A stretch of 64,000 nucleotides of DNA from Paraburkholderia tagetis (lineage in GTDB: Bacteria > Pseudomonadota > Gammaproteobacteria > Burkholderiales > Burkholderiaceae), in NCBI RefSeq assembly GCF_022213065.1, contig NZ_JAKLJA010000013.1:1-64000 (forward strand). Direction: 5' to 3'. Below, piece by piece: positions 35,796 to 45,302 of the stretch; the first letter of the stretch is position 1, and each line of letters begins with the position of its first letter. The position numbers were made by a program, and so were the translations under genes. Below the pieces are notes generated by a model. The model was given only the letters and a program-made list of their open reading frames with translations, made no database searches and had not been told where the DNA came from.

Positions 35796-36707
35796 ATGGC
35801 CTTGTCGCTCAGGCTCCTGCGCTACTTCGTCACCGCGGCCGAGACGGGCAGCACGACGAGCGCGGCGAAACAGTTAAACGTTTCGCAACCTTCGATCTCC
35901 GTGGCAATCCGCGAACTCGAAGCGCTATTCGACGCGCCGCTTTTCACGCGCGGCGCCGGCACGCGTATGACGCTCACGCAGTTCGGCCGGCGCAAGCTGG
36001 ATGAAGCACGGCACCTGCTCGCCTCGGCCTCGTCGTTCACCACCGACGATGTGGGCGAAGGCGATCGCGGTCTCGTGCAGATCGGCGTATTTCGCACGAT
36101 CGCGCCGGTCTATCTCCCTCGTGTGCTCAAGCTCGCGCAGACGCGCCATCCAGGTCTCACCGTGCAGTTCCGGGAAGGCGATCTCGCGCAACTCGACGAA
36201 TGGCTGCACAAGCGCGTGATCGATTTCGCGCTCATGTACGACGTGGGCCTGCCCAGCGATATCGAACGCGAGTGCCTCGCCGAACTCAAGCCCTACGCGA
36301 TCCTGCCCGGCGACTCGCCGCTGGCGAAGCGCCGTCGCGCGGTTTCGCTGCACGACCTGGCCACGCAGCCTTTCATTCAGATCGATCTGCCGCAGAGTCG
36401 CGACTTTCTGATGGCGCCGTTCTGGCAGCTTGGTCTCTCGCCAGACGTGCGGTATCGGGCTACGTCCATCGAACTCGTGCGTGCGATGGTGGCGAGCGGC
36501 CTGGGGGTGTCGCTGTTGATCACGCAAAGTCCAACGGTTGTACAGACGTCCCTCGTTGTCGAGCGGCCGATACGTGAGGCCACTGTAATCCAGCCGCTTG
36601 TCATTGCGTGGCCGGCTCGCGTGGCGCACGCGCGCGCTTCGGAGTTACTCGCCGCTTGCGTGCGCGACGCGCTAGGCGAGGCCATGCGCGAACGTGTGGG
36701 TAAATAG
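35796..36707 (+). CDS. LysR-family regulator
   Basis: 303 residues. The N-terminal winged helix-turn-helix is RLLRYFVTAAETGSTTSAAK and QPSISVAIRELEALFDAPLF; the effector domain follows (RGLVQIGVFRTIAPVYLPRV; ASGLGVSLLITQSPTVVQ). It is divergent from the CoA-transferase operon over 108 bp and so is the likely pathway-specific regulator. The start ATG is in the AT-rich promoter gap without a clear ribosome binding site. Confidence 0.88.
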   Translation: MALSLRLLRYFVTAAETGSTTSAAKQLNVSQPSISVAIRELEALFDAPLFTRGAGTRMTLTQFGRRKLDEARHLLASASSFTTDDVGEGDRGLVQIGVFRTIAPVYLPRVLKLAQTRHPGLTVQFREGDLAQLDEWLHKRVIDFALMYDVGLPSDIERECLAELKPYAILPGDSPLAKRRRAVSLHDLATQPFIQIDLPQSRDFLMAPFWQLGLSPDVRYRATSIELVRAMVASGLGVSLLITQSPTVVQTSLVVERPIREATVIQPLVIAWPARVAHARASELLAACVRDALGEAMRERVGK

Positions 36708-37091
36708 CCGCTGAAGGAACCGCAGCGACAGAGCGCCTCCTGGCCGGCCTTCTAGTCGCCATGCGCTGGCGAACGGACGTGCCCGCCCCCTCTCGACCAT
36801 TCGCCGGATGCGCTTCTTCGACATGCCCCCGGCACCTATCAACCTGGATAGGGCCGCCTTGAAGCGTCCCGCCGACGGCTCTGCATCGGCTATATTTTCG
36901 TCAGAACAAAAGAAAGCGATAGAAAAGTTCGTCACGCAGGACTATCAGGGGTATGTCCAGACCACACTCTGCAAATTGAATACGGCGGCGGCGGACTCCC
37001 GCAAACGCTCGAGTACGGCTATCCAGTGTAGAAATCCTGAAAAGTAAAATACGATTTCCTTTCAGGGATATAAATCGGATAACTATGCATT
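36708..37091. other. 384-bp gap without a supported gene
   Basis: A small frame of 79 codons exists at 36808-37047, but its product shows no recognisable pattern and has weak start signals, so I leave it uncalled. A hairpin CCTGAAA...TTTCAGG (37036-37066) lies just before the next gene and may be part of a 5' leader or an operator. Confidence 0.5.
37036..37066. promoter_or_regulatory. Hairpin/inverted repeat upstream of the ebo-VioB locus
   Basis: CCTGAAA and TTTCAGG are separated by 17 AT-rich bases, ending 25 bp before the first gene of the cluster. It is a candidate control site for the operon or a terminator of leftward transcription. Confidence 0.35.
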
Positions 37092-38018
37092 ATGCAAAAA
37101 CTCTCCAATGACGTTGCGGTTCTAGAAAAGAATTCGTCTGCAACGCAGACGCCCACTGCTCCGATTTATCCGACCTACGGGGTTCACAATCCACCGCAAT
37201 ACAGCCCGTGCGCCGCACCGGATTGCCTGTACGGGCGTGCGCCCGGCGATCCTTCCGATCCGATCCTGCCGCTCTACTGGTCAGCGAAATGGAAGATGTA
37301 CCGCGTGTACAACCGGTACGCCGAGTATCCGCCGCCCTATGACGGCGTCCCGCCGCCCCCGTTGAAGGAAGGCGTGGACTACGAAGTGTCCAATGGCGCG
37401 AGCTATTACGACAGCACCTGGGTCGGGCCAAACGGCGAACGCGGCGCGATGATGGAGTATTACGAGGACCGCGCGCTGCCGATCTTTCCTGGCTCGAATC
37501 ACTATAGTTGCGCTTACATCTCGCTCGGCGACAACGCGTACTTCCTCACGTTCGAGGGAAACCGCCCGGCCACCATGGTTCCCGTGTGCCTGTTCTCGGC
37601 GCTGAATCATCCGCCCATGCGCGACTTCATCAAGCACCTGCCCTACAGCAAGGGCGACAGCGAACGGCTCGGCGGACGCGTGCAGGGATACTCGTTCTGG
37701 ACGAGCCCCGACGGAAATCGTCCGCCGATTCAGGTTGGCGTCAGTCCGGACCGCACGAAAGACGGTGCGGTGCTGTTCGGCTATGCCTTCCACAGCGACT
37801 GGACCGAAGACAGGAGCGGCGGCGCGGAACCCGCGCTGTATCGGTTGCCACAGTCGTTCTATTTCTCCGGATGGCCGGAAGATCCGCCGAACGCGCCTAT
37901 CGTCAGTCAGAACTTCTACGATTTTTCGTTCGCGAAGCCCGACCCAGCCACGACGTGGGACCTCGTCGCACAGCTTGCGCAAGGACAGCCTATCCCGGTC
38001 TGCCGGTTCGGGCCCTGA
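37092..38018 (+). CDS. Hypothetical protein at the head of the ebo-VioB locus
   Basis: 308 residues; no family recognised. There is no signal peptide or membrane helix. The composition is rich in proline and aromatic residues (NRYAEYPPPYDGVPPPPLKE; GSNHYSCAYISLGDNAYFLT; SFYFSGWPEDPPNAP), suggesting a beta-rich globular protein. It precedes the ferritin-like gene by 80 bp on the same strand, so it may belong to the same transcript. The start is uncertain because no ribosome binding site is evident. It could be an accessory or binding protein for the metabolite. Confidence 0.65.
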   Translation: MQKLSNDVAVLEKNSSATQTPTAPIYPTYGVHNPPQYSPCAAPDCLYGRAPGDPSDPILPLYWSAKWKMYRVYNRYAEYPPPYDGVPPPPLKEGVDYEVSNGASYYDSTWVGPNGERGAMMEYYEDRALPIFPGSNHYSCAYISLGDNAYFLTFEGNRPATMVPVCLFSALNHPPMRDFIKHLPYSKGDSERLGGRVQGYSFWTSPDGNRPPIQVGVSPDRTKDGAVLFGYAFHSDWTEDRSGGAEPALYRLPQSFYFSGWPEDPPNAPIVSQNFYDFSFAKPDPATTWDLVAQLAQGQPIPVCRFGP

Positions 38019-38098
38019 GCGGCTCCTGAGCCCTGGCGCTGCGACGCTCACCCACCCGCCATTTCGATCACCCACGCAATAACCTTACGGAGGCCAAA

Positions 38099-39142
38099 GT
38101 GATTCGCCTAGCCGTTAAGAAGCTGACGACCATAGAAGATGCGCGTTCCCTGCTGCAAACCGCAGTCGGTGTCGAATTCGGCACATTGCCTCCGTATCTT
38201 TATGCGCTGTACTCCATCCCACCGGGGACCAATCCGGAAGCGAACCACCTCATTCGTTCGGTGGCGCTGCAGGAGATGATCCACATGTGCCTCGCGTGCA
38301 ATATCCTGAATGCGCTGGGCGGCAATCCGCTCATCCAGGTGCAGCAGTACCCGGGACCGCTGCCAGGCGATATTGGTCCGCATGACACACCGCTGACCGT
38401 GCACCTGTATCCGTTCTCCAAGGACGCACTGGCGCAGGGCATGGCGATCGAAGAGCCGGAGAATCCGCCCGACTATCCGGTCAAGACGGCTGCCCTGCTC
38501 GCGGAAGCGGCGCCCAAAGCCGTGACGATCGGCCAGTTCTACGACGCCCTCGACAAGTTCCTCTCGACCCTGCCCGCGAGCGCATGGACGCCGAACCGGA
38601 ACCAGATTGTCGACAACCAATTCTTTCCGGGTCAGCTCTTCGCGGTCAACAACTACGCGGATGCGCACAACGCGATCACGCAGATCGTTTCAGAAGGAGA
38701 GGGCACGAGCGAAGGCAGCGAGTACGACCCGCTCGACTTTCAGGACCAGCCCGCGCATTACTTCCGCTTCGGGGAAATCTTCAACGAGCGCGTGCTGACC
38801 CGAGACCCCGGCAGTAAATCCGGCTATACGTGGGGGCCGGCTCGCCTGGAAGTGACGTGGCCGCCTGCCGGGCGCGACCTCGCCGACCCTGGCCTGCACA
38901 ACTTCTCGAACGAGCCGCCAGCCGCGCAGGCGGCGCAAGCGGCCTGCAATGCGGCGTTCACCCAGATGATCGATGCGTTGCAGCGCGCCGTCGCCGGTGT
39001 GGAAGGCGCGCTAGGCGAGGCGGTGCGTTTCATGTTCGATCTGCGCATGAGTGCGCTGCACGCTTTCACCGTGCCGTTGAACAACGGTCAGTTCGCCGGT
39101 CCCGCCTTTCTTTACGTGCCCAACCTCCATGGAGACAAATGA
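38099..39142 (+). CDS. Ferritin-like protein matching the C-terminal half of VioB
   Basis: 347 residues, GTG start with GGAGG upstream. The segment VEFGTLPPYLYALYSIPPGT followed by LQEMIHMCLACNILNALGG matches the ferritin-like domain (PF12902) of VioB/StaD/RebD, recalled as ELSVMLQYLYAAYSI and HEEMIHYLVVNNLLMALG. The Glu and ExxH residues that would bind iron are present. In violacein synthesis VioB is a haem/ferritin-like enzyme that couples two indole-pyruvate imines. Here this half is a separate gene placed before the N-terminal half, with a 4-bp overlap (ATGA) to the next gene. Substrate unknown. Confidence 0.85.
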   Translation: MIRLAVKKLTTIEDARSLLQTAVGVEFGTLPPYLYALYSIPPGTNPEANHLIRSVALQEMIHMCLACNILNALGGNPLIQVQQYPGPLPGDIGPHDTPLTVHLYPFSKDALAQGMAIEEPENPPDYPVKTAALLAEAAPKAVTIGQFYDALDKFLSTLPASAWTPNRNQIVDNQFFPGQLFAVNNYADAHNAITQIVSEGEGTSEGSEYDPLDFQDQPAHYFRFGEIFNERVLTRDPGSKSGYTWGPARLEVTWPPAGRDLADPGLHNFSNEPPAAQAAQAACNAAFTQMIDALQRAVAGVEGALGEAVRFMFDLRMSALHAFTVPLNNGQFAGPAFLYVPNLHGDK

Positions 39143-41019
39143 TGAGTGTGCTCGAGATTCCTCGCATTTACTTCAAGGGCAACGTGTCGTGGGACCCGGT
39201 GACCACCAACAACTACTCGGTCAACTACGACGAGACGGATTGCACCACCATCCTGCCGCAGAACCTGCCGACCATCCAGGACGAAGTTCAGGCATTCCGC
39301 GATAAAGCGGTGGCCCAGATTGGCGGCGGAAGCTGGAACCCGCACGGCACCTATCGTTCGTCTTTCTACGATACGGCCGTCTGCGGGTTCGATCGAGGCC
39401 ACGGAACGCAGACCGACGATCCGTTCGCGACCAGCGCAGTGAACTTCACCGGCATGCTGGTCGACCTCGAACCGTTCGGCAGCGTTAGCTCGCAGCTCTA
39501 TTTCGATTCGATGCTGTTCGGCGTCGAGGGTGGCTACAGCATCCAGTTGCCACGCACATCTCGCATCATCGCGCGGCAGATCAACTTCGGCCGCAACAAG
39601 TCCGGACACGTCGCAGTCGCGGGCGTCGCGTCGGTCATCTGGACGACCTGCTTCGCCAAGGCGGACGGCCTGCGGATCAACGCACTCGACTCGGGCATCC
39701 TCGCCGACCTGAAAAAAGCGCTGGAAGCCGACGACGTGCTGGGCTTGACCGTCCGCTTCAATGCCTATCGCACCGTCTACTACGATAACGCGACGCTGAC
39801 CAACGGCTCGCCTGCCATGGCGCAGGAGGCGCAGCAGCTTTCCGACAAGATCACCGGCGGCGGTTTTCAGCCGAATCCGGCCCGCAGCCTGATCGTCGGC
39901 GTAGTGGGCTTGTGGCGCAAGAACGAGCCGGTTCACGAACCCGGCGACCGCGCGCTCATTCAGCTAGGGTCCGCCCCCGCGGTCGGCACAGCCTCGGCGC
40001 GTTGCAACACCGACTCGCTCGTGATCGACCTTTCGAATAGCGTGCCGGAAGTCGATGTGGCGTTGACGAAGCAGAATCTCGGCAGCCTCTCCGTCGTTGC
40101 CGTCGATGAGTCCGGCATGGTCCAGGAGGAGTTGGGATCGATTCCGTACACGTCGTATGACCGTACTGCCTATGAGGCCAGCGCCGGGCTCGTGACCCTG
40201 CCGCTCGCCCCCGGCATGGCGAAAAAATTAGCCCGGCTGAATCTCCAGGTGAATACCGTGCAAGGGCCGATCCTGCGGGAACAGGCGTTTCGCGCCATTG
40301 CGCTGACGCCGAACTTCTACGTGGACCAGGAAACGCCCACCTCGGCGTCGTTCCAGGTATACGAGCACGGCGTGCCGGCTGGCAACGGTGTCGCGTTTCA
40401 GTTGAATCAGATGTCCTCCGATGGATCAAAGGTCGAAAAAAGCATCCCGATGACGACCGATGCCACGGGTATCGCGAAACTATCGTTGCCCGCCGCTGCG
40501 CCGGGCATCACGGCCTACGTGCCCAGTTTTCCGTCTCAGACGATGACCTCGTTGAACACGCAGCTCGATACCTACATGTATGTACGCGTGCTGCCCGCCG
40601 ATCCGCAGATCGCGGCGCTGCCGCCCACCTGGCCCAACGTGTACAAGTACGTGCTGTCGAACTGGAACGCAATGGCGCCCTGCATGGATAACTGGCTGCG
40701 TCTCGACGATCCCGAACAGATCCGTGCCTACACGGCCGTCCTCAAGCGCTTGACCGACCCGGCGGCCTTCGAACATTTCCGCTTCATGCCGATCACGCGG
40801 GATATGAGTGCGGGCATGCGTTCGCTGTTGTATGCGTGGCTCGATTCGCCGAAGGATCACGATGCGGAATTGCCCTCGCGCGTGCGTCTGCTGAAGAAAG
40901 GATTGCGCGCGCAAACGGCGCATGTGGTTCAGCAGCAAGAAGAGGTCACCCTATCCCTCGCGACCATGACGCAAGCGGAACTCAGCCGTAGCTTGCGCGG
41001 AGGACCGAAAGGCAAGTAG
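39139..41019 (+). CDS. Protein matching the N-terminal half of VioB (iminophenylpyruvate dimer synthase-like)
   Basis: 626 residues starting MMSVLEIPRIYFKG, which matches VioB MSILDFPRIHFRG from memory. A second match is LKKALEADDVLGLTVRFNAY with IVGVVGLWRKNEPVHEPG, corresponding to VioB LQLALEDDDVLGLTVQY and VGVVGLWRRGEL. The C-terminal quarter keeps VLPADPQIAALPPTWPNVYK and FEHFRFMPITRDMSAG, like RVLPDD and YYMPSTREL in VioB. It overlaps the ferritin-like gene by 4 bp, so the two chains are made together and probably form one enzyme. VioB is a single chain of about 1000 residues with this half first. Confidence 0.85.
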   Translation: MMSVLEIPRIYFKGNVSWDPVTTNNYSVNYDETDCTTILPQNLPTIQDEVQAFRDKAVAQIGGGSWNPHGTYRSSFYDTAVCGFDRGHGTQTDDPFATSAVNFTGMLVDLEPFGSVSSQLYFDSMLFGVEGGYSIQLPRTSRIIARQINFGRNKSGHVAVAGVASVIWTTCFAKADGLRINALDSGILADLKKALEADDVLGLTVRFNAYRTVYYDNATLTNGSPAMAQEAQQLSDKITGGGFQPNPARSLIVGVVGLWRKNEPVHEPGDRALIQLGSAPAVGTASARCNTDSLVIDLSNSVPEVDVALTKQNLGSLSVVAVDESGMVQEELGSIPYTSYDRTAYEASAGLVTLPLAPGMAKKLARLNLQVNTVQGPILREQAFRAIALTPNFYVDQETPTSASFQVYEHGVPAGNGVAFQLNQMSSDGSKVEKSIPMTTDATGIAKLSLPAAAPGITAYVPSFPSQTMTSLNTQLDTYMYVRVLPADPQIAALPPTWPNVYKYVLSNWNAMAPCMDNWLRLDDPEQIRAYTAVLKRLTDPAAFEHFRFMPITRDMSAGMRSLLYAWLDSPKDHDAELPSRVRLLKKGLRAQTAHVVQQQEEVTLSLATMTQAELSRSLRGGPKGK

Positions 41020-41102
41020 CGCCCCGCGCTTCTCGTCCAGGCAGGACGGGAAGCGCGTTCAGCAACATCGGTAAGCGATCGACAATGACCATGGAGACCC
41101 CA

Positions 41103-42011
41103 ATGCGATTCGACGCCGCTGAGGCTCTTTCGGCGCTGCTCGGCGCGCGTCTTTCGCACGCAGCGAACACCTTCCGGTCGAGCGCAACGAATGAGATACG
41201 CAACGGCGTATCGATGCAACGTCTTGCGCAACTGCTCGCGCTCGCAAGCCGCCACGCTCGCGCCGGCGTCCCGTTGGCGTTGACTCCCGACGAGTTGCGC
41301 CCGCTGAATGCCGGCGTTCCCGGCTGGCATCCGGCGCAGTGGAGCCTGCTGGAAACGCTGCGTATCGCGTTGCTGCTTGCGTTTCCGGACAGCGAGGCCG
41401 ACGCTTTCCCGGCTGCGTTCGAACATTGCTTCCAGTTCGCGGACCACGGCGAATCGTGCGCGCTGTACCGTGCGTTGCCGCTGTTGCCGCGCGGCGAACG
41501 TTTCGTCTGGCGTGCGCGCGAAGGCTGCCGCTCGAACATGCGTCCGCTGTTCGAGGCGGTGGCGCTCGACTCGCCCTACCCGGCGCAACATTTCGACGAT
41601 GTCGCCTGGCGCCAGCTCGTGATCAAGGCCATATTCATCGACGCACCGCTCTGGCGCGTCGACGGCCTCGATCGACGGCTGTCCCCCGAGCTTGCGCGCA
41701 TGGCGCTGGATCTCGCCGACGAACGGCGCAGCGCGGGCCGCGCGGTGTCGCCGCAAACATGGCTTTGCCTGGGTCCCTACGCGGGCGAACGCGGGCTGCG
41801 CGCATTGCAGACGGAACTGGCCGAAGGCGACGAGCAAGGCAAGCGAAGCGCCCTGCTCGCTATCGCCCGAGCCGGCGCATTGAGCGCCGGGCGCGACTGG
41901 CTGCGCACCGCGTTCGCCACCCACACGCCCTTCATCGAACAAGCCCGCGAGGACGGCTTTACCCAGCGCACATTCCGCTTTCTGTCGCCACAACACGAGG
42001 ACCGGCCGTGA
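41103..42011 (+). CDS. eboA: EboA-domain protein
   Basis: 302 residues. The EboA signature is in the middle: ESCALYRALPLLPRGERFVW, RAREGCRSNMRPLFEAVALD and SPYPAQHFDDVAWRQLVIKA, with TWLCLGPYAGERG near the end. EboA is the defining protein of the ebo cluster and has no known biochemical activity. The ATG at 41103 is chosen because GGAG sits seven bases upstream; earlier in-frame ATGs at 41085 and 41091 are possible. Its stop overlaps the GTG of the TatD-like gene (GTGA). It follows the VioB-like gene by 83 bp. Confidence 0.88.
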   Translation: MRFDAAEALSALLGARLSHAANTFRSSATNEIRNGVSMQRLAQLLALASRHARAGVPLALTPDELRPLNAGVPGWHPAQWSLLETLRIALLLAFPDSEADAFPAAFEHCFQFADHGESCALYRALPLLPRGERFVWRAREGCRSNMRPLFEAVALDSPYPAQHFDDVAWRQLVIKAIFIDAPLWRVDGLDRRLSPELARMALDLADERRSAGRAVSPQTWLCLGPYAGERGLRALQTELAEGDEQGKRSALLAIARAGALSAGRDWLRTAFATHTPFIEQAREDGFTQRTFRFLSPQHEDRP

Positions 42012-42904
42012 GATTCTTCGACCCCCACATCCACATCAGCTCGCGCACCACCGACGACTTGCAGGCCATGGCTGCCGCTGGCGTGCGCGCGGTCATCGAA
42101 CCGGCGTTCTGGCTGGGTCAACCGCGCACCAATGTCGGCAGTTTCATCGACTACTTCTCGAGCCTCGTCGGCTGGGAACGCTTTCGCTGCTCGCAGTTCG
42201 GCATTGCGCATTACTGCGCGATTGGCCTGAACTCGAAAGAGGCGAACAACGAAAAGCTCGCGCGCGAAGTGCTCGAAGTGATTCCGCAATTCGCACTGAA
42301 AGAAGGCGTGGTGGCGATCGGCGAGATCGGCTACGACGAGATCACCGAAGCGGAGGATTTCGCTTATCGGGCACAGCTCGAATTCGCGCGCCGGCATGAC
42401 ATGGTCGTGATGGTGCACACGCCGCATCGCGACAAGAAAGGCGGCACGCTGCGTTCGATCGAGGTGGCGCGCGAACACGGCATCCCCATGACGAAACTGG
42501 TGGTCGATCACAACAACGAAGAGACCGTACGCAGCGTGCTCGATTCCGGCGCGTGGGCAGCATTCACGATCTATCCGAACACCAAGATGGGTTCGGAGCG
42601 GATGGTCGAGGTCGTCCGGCAGTACGGGCCGGAACGGATCATCGTCGACAGTTCGGCCGACTGGGGCGTCAGCGATCCGTTGTCGGTGCCGAAAACCGCG
42701 CGTCTGATGCTCGAACGCGGCATTGCGCCCGCCGCCGTCGAAGCAGTCACATGGAGCAACGCACTGGAGGCCTACGCGCAGTCGGGGCAGATCGACGTCG
42801 AGGCGCTGGACCGCGTGCCCCAACTCGACCAGCGCCTGCTGTTCGCGGACAACTCGGTGCTTCGCGGTCAAGCGCCGCGCGTGGACGAATTCGTTCCCAA
42901 CTGA
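42008..42904 (+). CDS. eboB: TatD-family metal-dependent hydrolase (EboB)
   Basis: 298 residues. TatD-type amidohydrolase metal ligands: FFDPHIHISS (HxH), VAIGEIGYDE (Glu), MVMVHTPHRD (His), VVDHNNEE and IIVDSSADWGVSDP (Asp). The TIM-barrel fold and position after EboA agree with the TatD protein of ebo clusters. The substrate is unknown; cyclic or ester bonds of the transported metabolite are a reasonable guess. GTG start overlapping the eboA stop by 4 bp. Confidence 0.88.
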   Translation: MRFFDPHIHISSRTTDDLQAMAAAGVRAVIEPAFWLGQPRTNVGSFIDYFSSLVGWERFRCSQFGIAHYCAIGLNSKEANNEKLAREVLEVIPQFALKEGVVAIGEIGYDEITEAEDFAYRAQLEFARRHDMVVMVHTPHRDKKGGTLRSIEVAREHGIPMTKLVVDHNNEETVRSVLDSGAWAAFTIYPNTKMGSERMVEVVRQYGPERIIVDSSADWGVSDPLSVPKTARLMLERGIAPAAVEAVTWSNALEAYAQSGQIDVEALDRVPQLDQRLLFADNSVLRGQAPRVDEFVPN

Positions 42905-42987
42905 CACGCACGCGCCGTCGCCGGTCTTGATCGGCCGCGCGGCTTTTCCACCACCACACGCAACACGCTTCTCGCACGGGGAACCGC

Positions 42988-44181
42988 ATGCTGGAACATC
43001 GCATCGAGCAATCCTTTGCCGTTCGCTACAGCTATCCAGTCTGCTTCACGCGCCACGCGTTCGAACCGTCCAATACGGTCCTTGCGGACCTGATCCGGCA
43101 GCCAGGGCGCGAGCGCGCGGCGCAGGTGCTGTTTGCGGTGGATTCCGGTCTCGCAGCGGCCCGCCCCGGATTGCTGCCAGCTATCGAGCACTATGCGCGC
43201 GCCCATGCCGATGCGATCAGGCTCGCCGGCCCCGCGTGGATCGTGCGCGGCGGCGAAACGTCGAAGGAAGGATTGCGCGAGGTCGATGCGCTCTATGCGA
43301 TGGCGCAGGACTTCGGCTTATGCCGGCACAGCTACGTCGTCGCGATCGGCGGCGGCGCGGTGCTCGACGCGGTGGGTTTCGCCGCTGCGACGGCCCATCG
43401 GGGCTTGCGGCTCATCCGCATGCCCTCGACGGTGCTCGCCCAGAACGACGCGGGCGTCGGCGTAAAAAACGCGGTCAACTGGCACGGCCGCAAGAACTTT
43501 GTCGGCACCTTCGTGCCGCCCTTCGCGGTCGTCAATGACTTCGATCTGCTGAGCGGCGCGAGCGCGGCCGACCGGCGCGCGGGCATCGCCGAGGCCGTCA
43601 AGGTTGCGCTGATCCGCGATGCGGACTTTTTCGACGAGATTCACCGCCAGCGGTTCGAGCTCGCCCGCCTCGCGCCGCACGCACTGGAGCCGCTGATCGT
43701 TCGTTGCGCCGAACTGCATCTCGCGCAGATTCGCAATGGCGGCGACCCGTTCGAGCATGGCAGCGCCCGCCCGCTCGACTTCGGCCATTGGGTCGCGCAC
43801 AAGCTCGAAGAGCTTTCGCATCATCGGTTGCGGCATGGCGAGGCCGTTGCCATCGGCATCGCGGTCGACACGCTGTATTCGCAGCGGCTCGGCATGATCG
43901 GCGCCGCCGACGCAAGCGCCGTGCTGTCCACGCTGCGCGACATCGGTTTCGTGCTCGACGACGATGCGTTCGGCGAACTCGACATCGCGCAGGCACTGAA
44001 CGAATTTCGCGAGCACCTGGGCGGCCAGCTCTGCATCACGCTGCTGGCACGTATCGGCCAGGGCGTCGAGGTGGATACGATCGACATCGCAGCAATGCAG
44101 GAATGCATTGCCGCGTTGCGCGGCGGCCATCCCGCAATACAGTTGTTCACACAACGTATTGCGCGGGAGGTGGCGGCGTGA
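42988..44181 (+). CDS. eboD: 3-dehydroquinate synthase-like protein (EboD)
   Basis: 397 residues, DHQ-synthase superfamily. NAD-binding VVAIGGGAVLDAVGFAAATA, then PSTVLAQNDAGVGVKNAVNW and GKNFVGTF-like GRKNFVGTFVPPFAVVNDFD. Metal ligand candidates are the Glu in GIAEAVKVALI and the His residues in DFGHWVAHKLEE and HRLRHGEAVAIGIAVD. A true shikimate-pathway AroB is normally beside aroK. Here the company is ebo genes, so it acts on some other sugar-acid-like substrate (the superfamily also has sedoheptulose-phosphate cyclases). It overlaps the next gene by 4 bp. Confidence 0.88.
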   Translation: MLEHRIEQSFAVRYSYPVCFTRHAFEPSNTVLADLIRQPGRERAAQVLFAVDSGLAAARPGLLPAIEHYARAHADAIRLAGPAWIVRGGETSKEGLREVDALYAMAQDFGLCRHSYVVAIGGGAVLDAVGFAAATAHRGLRLIRMPSTVLAQNDAGVGVKNAVNWHGRKNFVGTFVPPFAVVNDFDLLSGASAADRRAGIAEAVKVALIRDADFFDEIHRQRFELARLAPHALEPLIVRCAELHLAQIRNGGDPFEHGSARPLDFGHWVAHKLEELSHHRLRHGEAVAIGIAVDTLYSQRLGMIGAADASAVLSTLRDIGFVLDDDAFGELDIAQALNEFREHLGGQLCITLLARIGQGVEVDTIDIAAMQECIAALRGGHPAIQLFTQRIAREVAA

Positions 44182-45302
44182 AGCTTGACTACCCGCTGAC
44201 CTACTGCACGAACATTCACCCCGGCGAAACGTGGGCGGACGTGCGGCGCAACCTCGAAGACCACGGGCTGCACGTCAAAAGGCTTTGTTCGCCCGGGGAA
44301 GCATTTCCGCTCGGCCTGCGCCTTTCGGCACAGGCCGCTTTCGGGCTCGACGAAGCCGAAATCCACCGCTTCGCCGACTGGTGCGGCGAGCACGATTGCC
44401 ATGTGCTGACGCTCAATGGCTTTCCGTATGGCTCGTTTCACGGCACGGTCGTCAAGGAGAATGTTTATCTGCCCGACTGGCGCGATCCATTGCGGGTGAG
44501 CTATACGAAGCGGCTCGCCGACATCGCCGCGCAGTGGACCCCGAATCATCAGTCCATCTCGATCTCGACCGTGCCGGTGGCGTTTCGCGAAGGCTTCGAG
44601 CCTGCGCACTGGGAGATCGTAAAGGCTCATCTATTCGACGTGGCCGCGCATCTCGCGCGCATTCGCGAGCGCGGCGGTCCGCTGATCCGGCTCGCGATCG
44701 AGCCGGAGCCGTGCTGCGTGATCGAGCGCACCGACGAAGCCATCGCGCTGTTCGAGCGCATGGCATTCCCGGAGCCGCTTGCCGCGCATGTCGGACTGTG
44801 CTTCGACTGCTGCCATCAGGCCGTGGAATTCGAAGAACCCGCCGATTGCCTCGCAAAACTGGCAAGCGCCGGCATTCCCATCGCCAAGGTTCAAGTGTCG
44901 TCCGCGTTGCGCGCGCGCGGCAAGACGGTGGCCGCGCTGCTCCAGTTCGACGAGCCCACGTATCTGCATCAGGCCGTCGTGTTGCGGCGAAACGGCGAGC
45001 TTCGGCGTTTCGCCGACCTGCCCGCGCTCGCGCGCTGGCTGCAGGGCGGCGAACTGCCCGAAGAGTGCCGCGTCCATTTCCATGTGCCGATCTTTCTCGA
45101 AGAACTGGGCGGAATCGGCACGACACGCTTCTTTCTCGAGGCCTGCCTGCCACGATTGCCGGCAGGCACGCCGCTCGAAGTCGAAACGTACAGCTTCGGC
45201 GCGCTGCCGCCCGCCTTGCGACTCGATTCGCTCGGCGATTCGATCGCGCGCGAACTCAACTGGGTCAGGGAGACGCTCGATGCAGCGCACGGCCGTCATT
45301 AA
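44178..45302 (+). CDS. eboE: Metabolite traffic protein EboE (TIM-barrel, xylose-isomerase-like)
   Basis: 374 residues. Start LDYPLTYCTNIHPGETWADV, then LTLNGFPYGSFHGTVVKENV and YLPDWRDP, RLAIEPEPCCVIERTDEAI, and VGLCFDCCHQAVEFEEPADC. These are strongly conserved segments of EboE as I recall them, with Glu, Asp, His residues positioned like the metal site of xylose-isomerase-type TIM barrels. The product is annotated in databases as a metabolite-traffic protein because mutants fail to move a secreted metabolite. GTG start overlapping the eboD stop (GTGA); its end overlaps eboF by 23 bp. Confidence 0.88.
   Translation: MKLDYPLTYCTNIHPGETWADVRRNLEDHGLHVKRLCSPGEAFPLGLRLSAQAAFGLDEAEIHRFADWCGEHDCHVLTLNGFPYGSFHGTVVKENVYLPDWRDPLRVSYTKRLADIAAQWTPNHQSISISTVPVAFREGFEPAHWEIVKAHLFDVAAHLARIRERGGPLIRLAIEPEPCCVIERTDEAIALFERMAFPEPLAAHVGLCFDCCHQAVEFEEPADCLAKLASAGIPIAKVQVSSALRARGKTVAALLQFDEPTYLHQAVVLRRNGELRRFADLPALARWLQGGELPEECRVHFHVPIFLEELGGIGTTRFFLEACLPRLPAGTPLEVETYSFGALPPALRLDSLGDSIARELNWVRETLDAAHGRH

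Noticed and set aside
36808..37047. Possible 79-codon gene between lysR and the ebo-VioB locus
   Set aside because: No ribosome binding site, no recognisable product, and the frame has a random look.
38830..39138. Long upstream extension of the VioB N-terminal-like gene
   Set aside because: It lies wholly inside the ferritin-like gene in another frame; the ATG at 39139 with an ATGA overlap and a VioB-like N-terminus is the real start.
42988..44181. Shikimate-pathway aroB
   Set aside because: The gene is of the DHQ-synthase superfamily but is embedded by overlap in the ebo operon and lacks an aroK neighbour, so it is called EboD.
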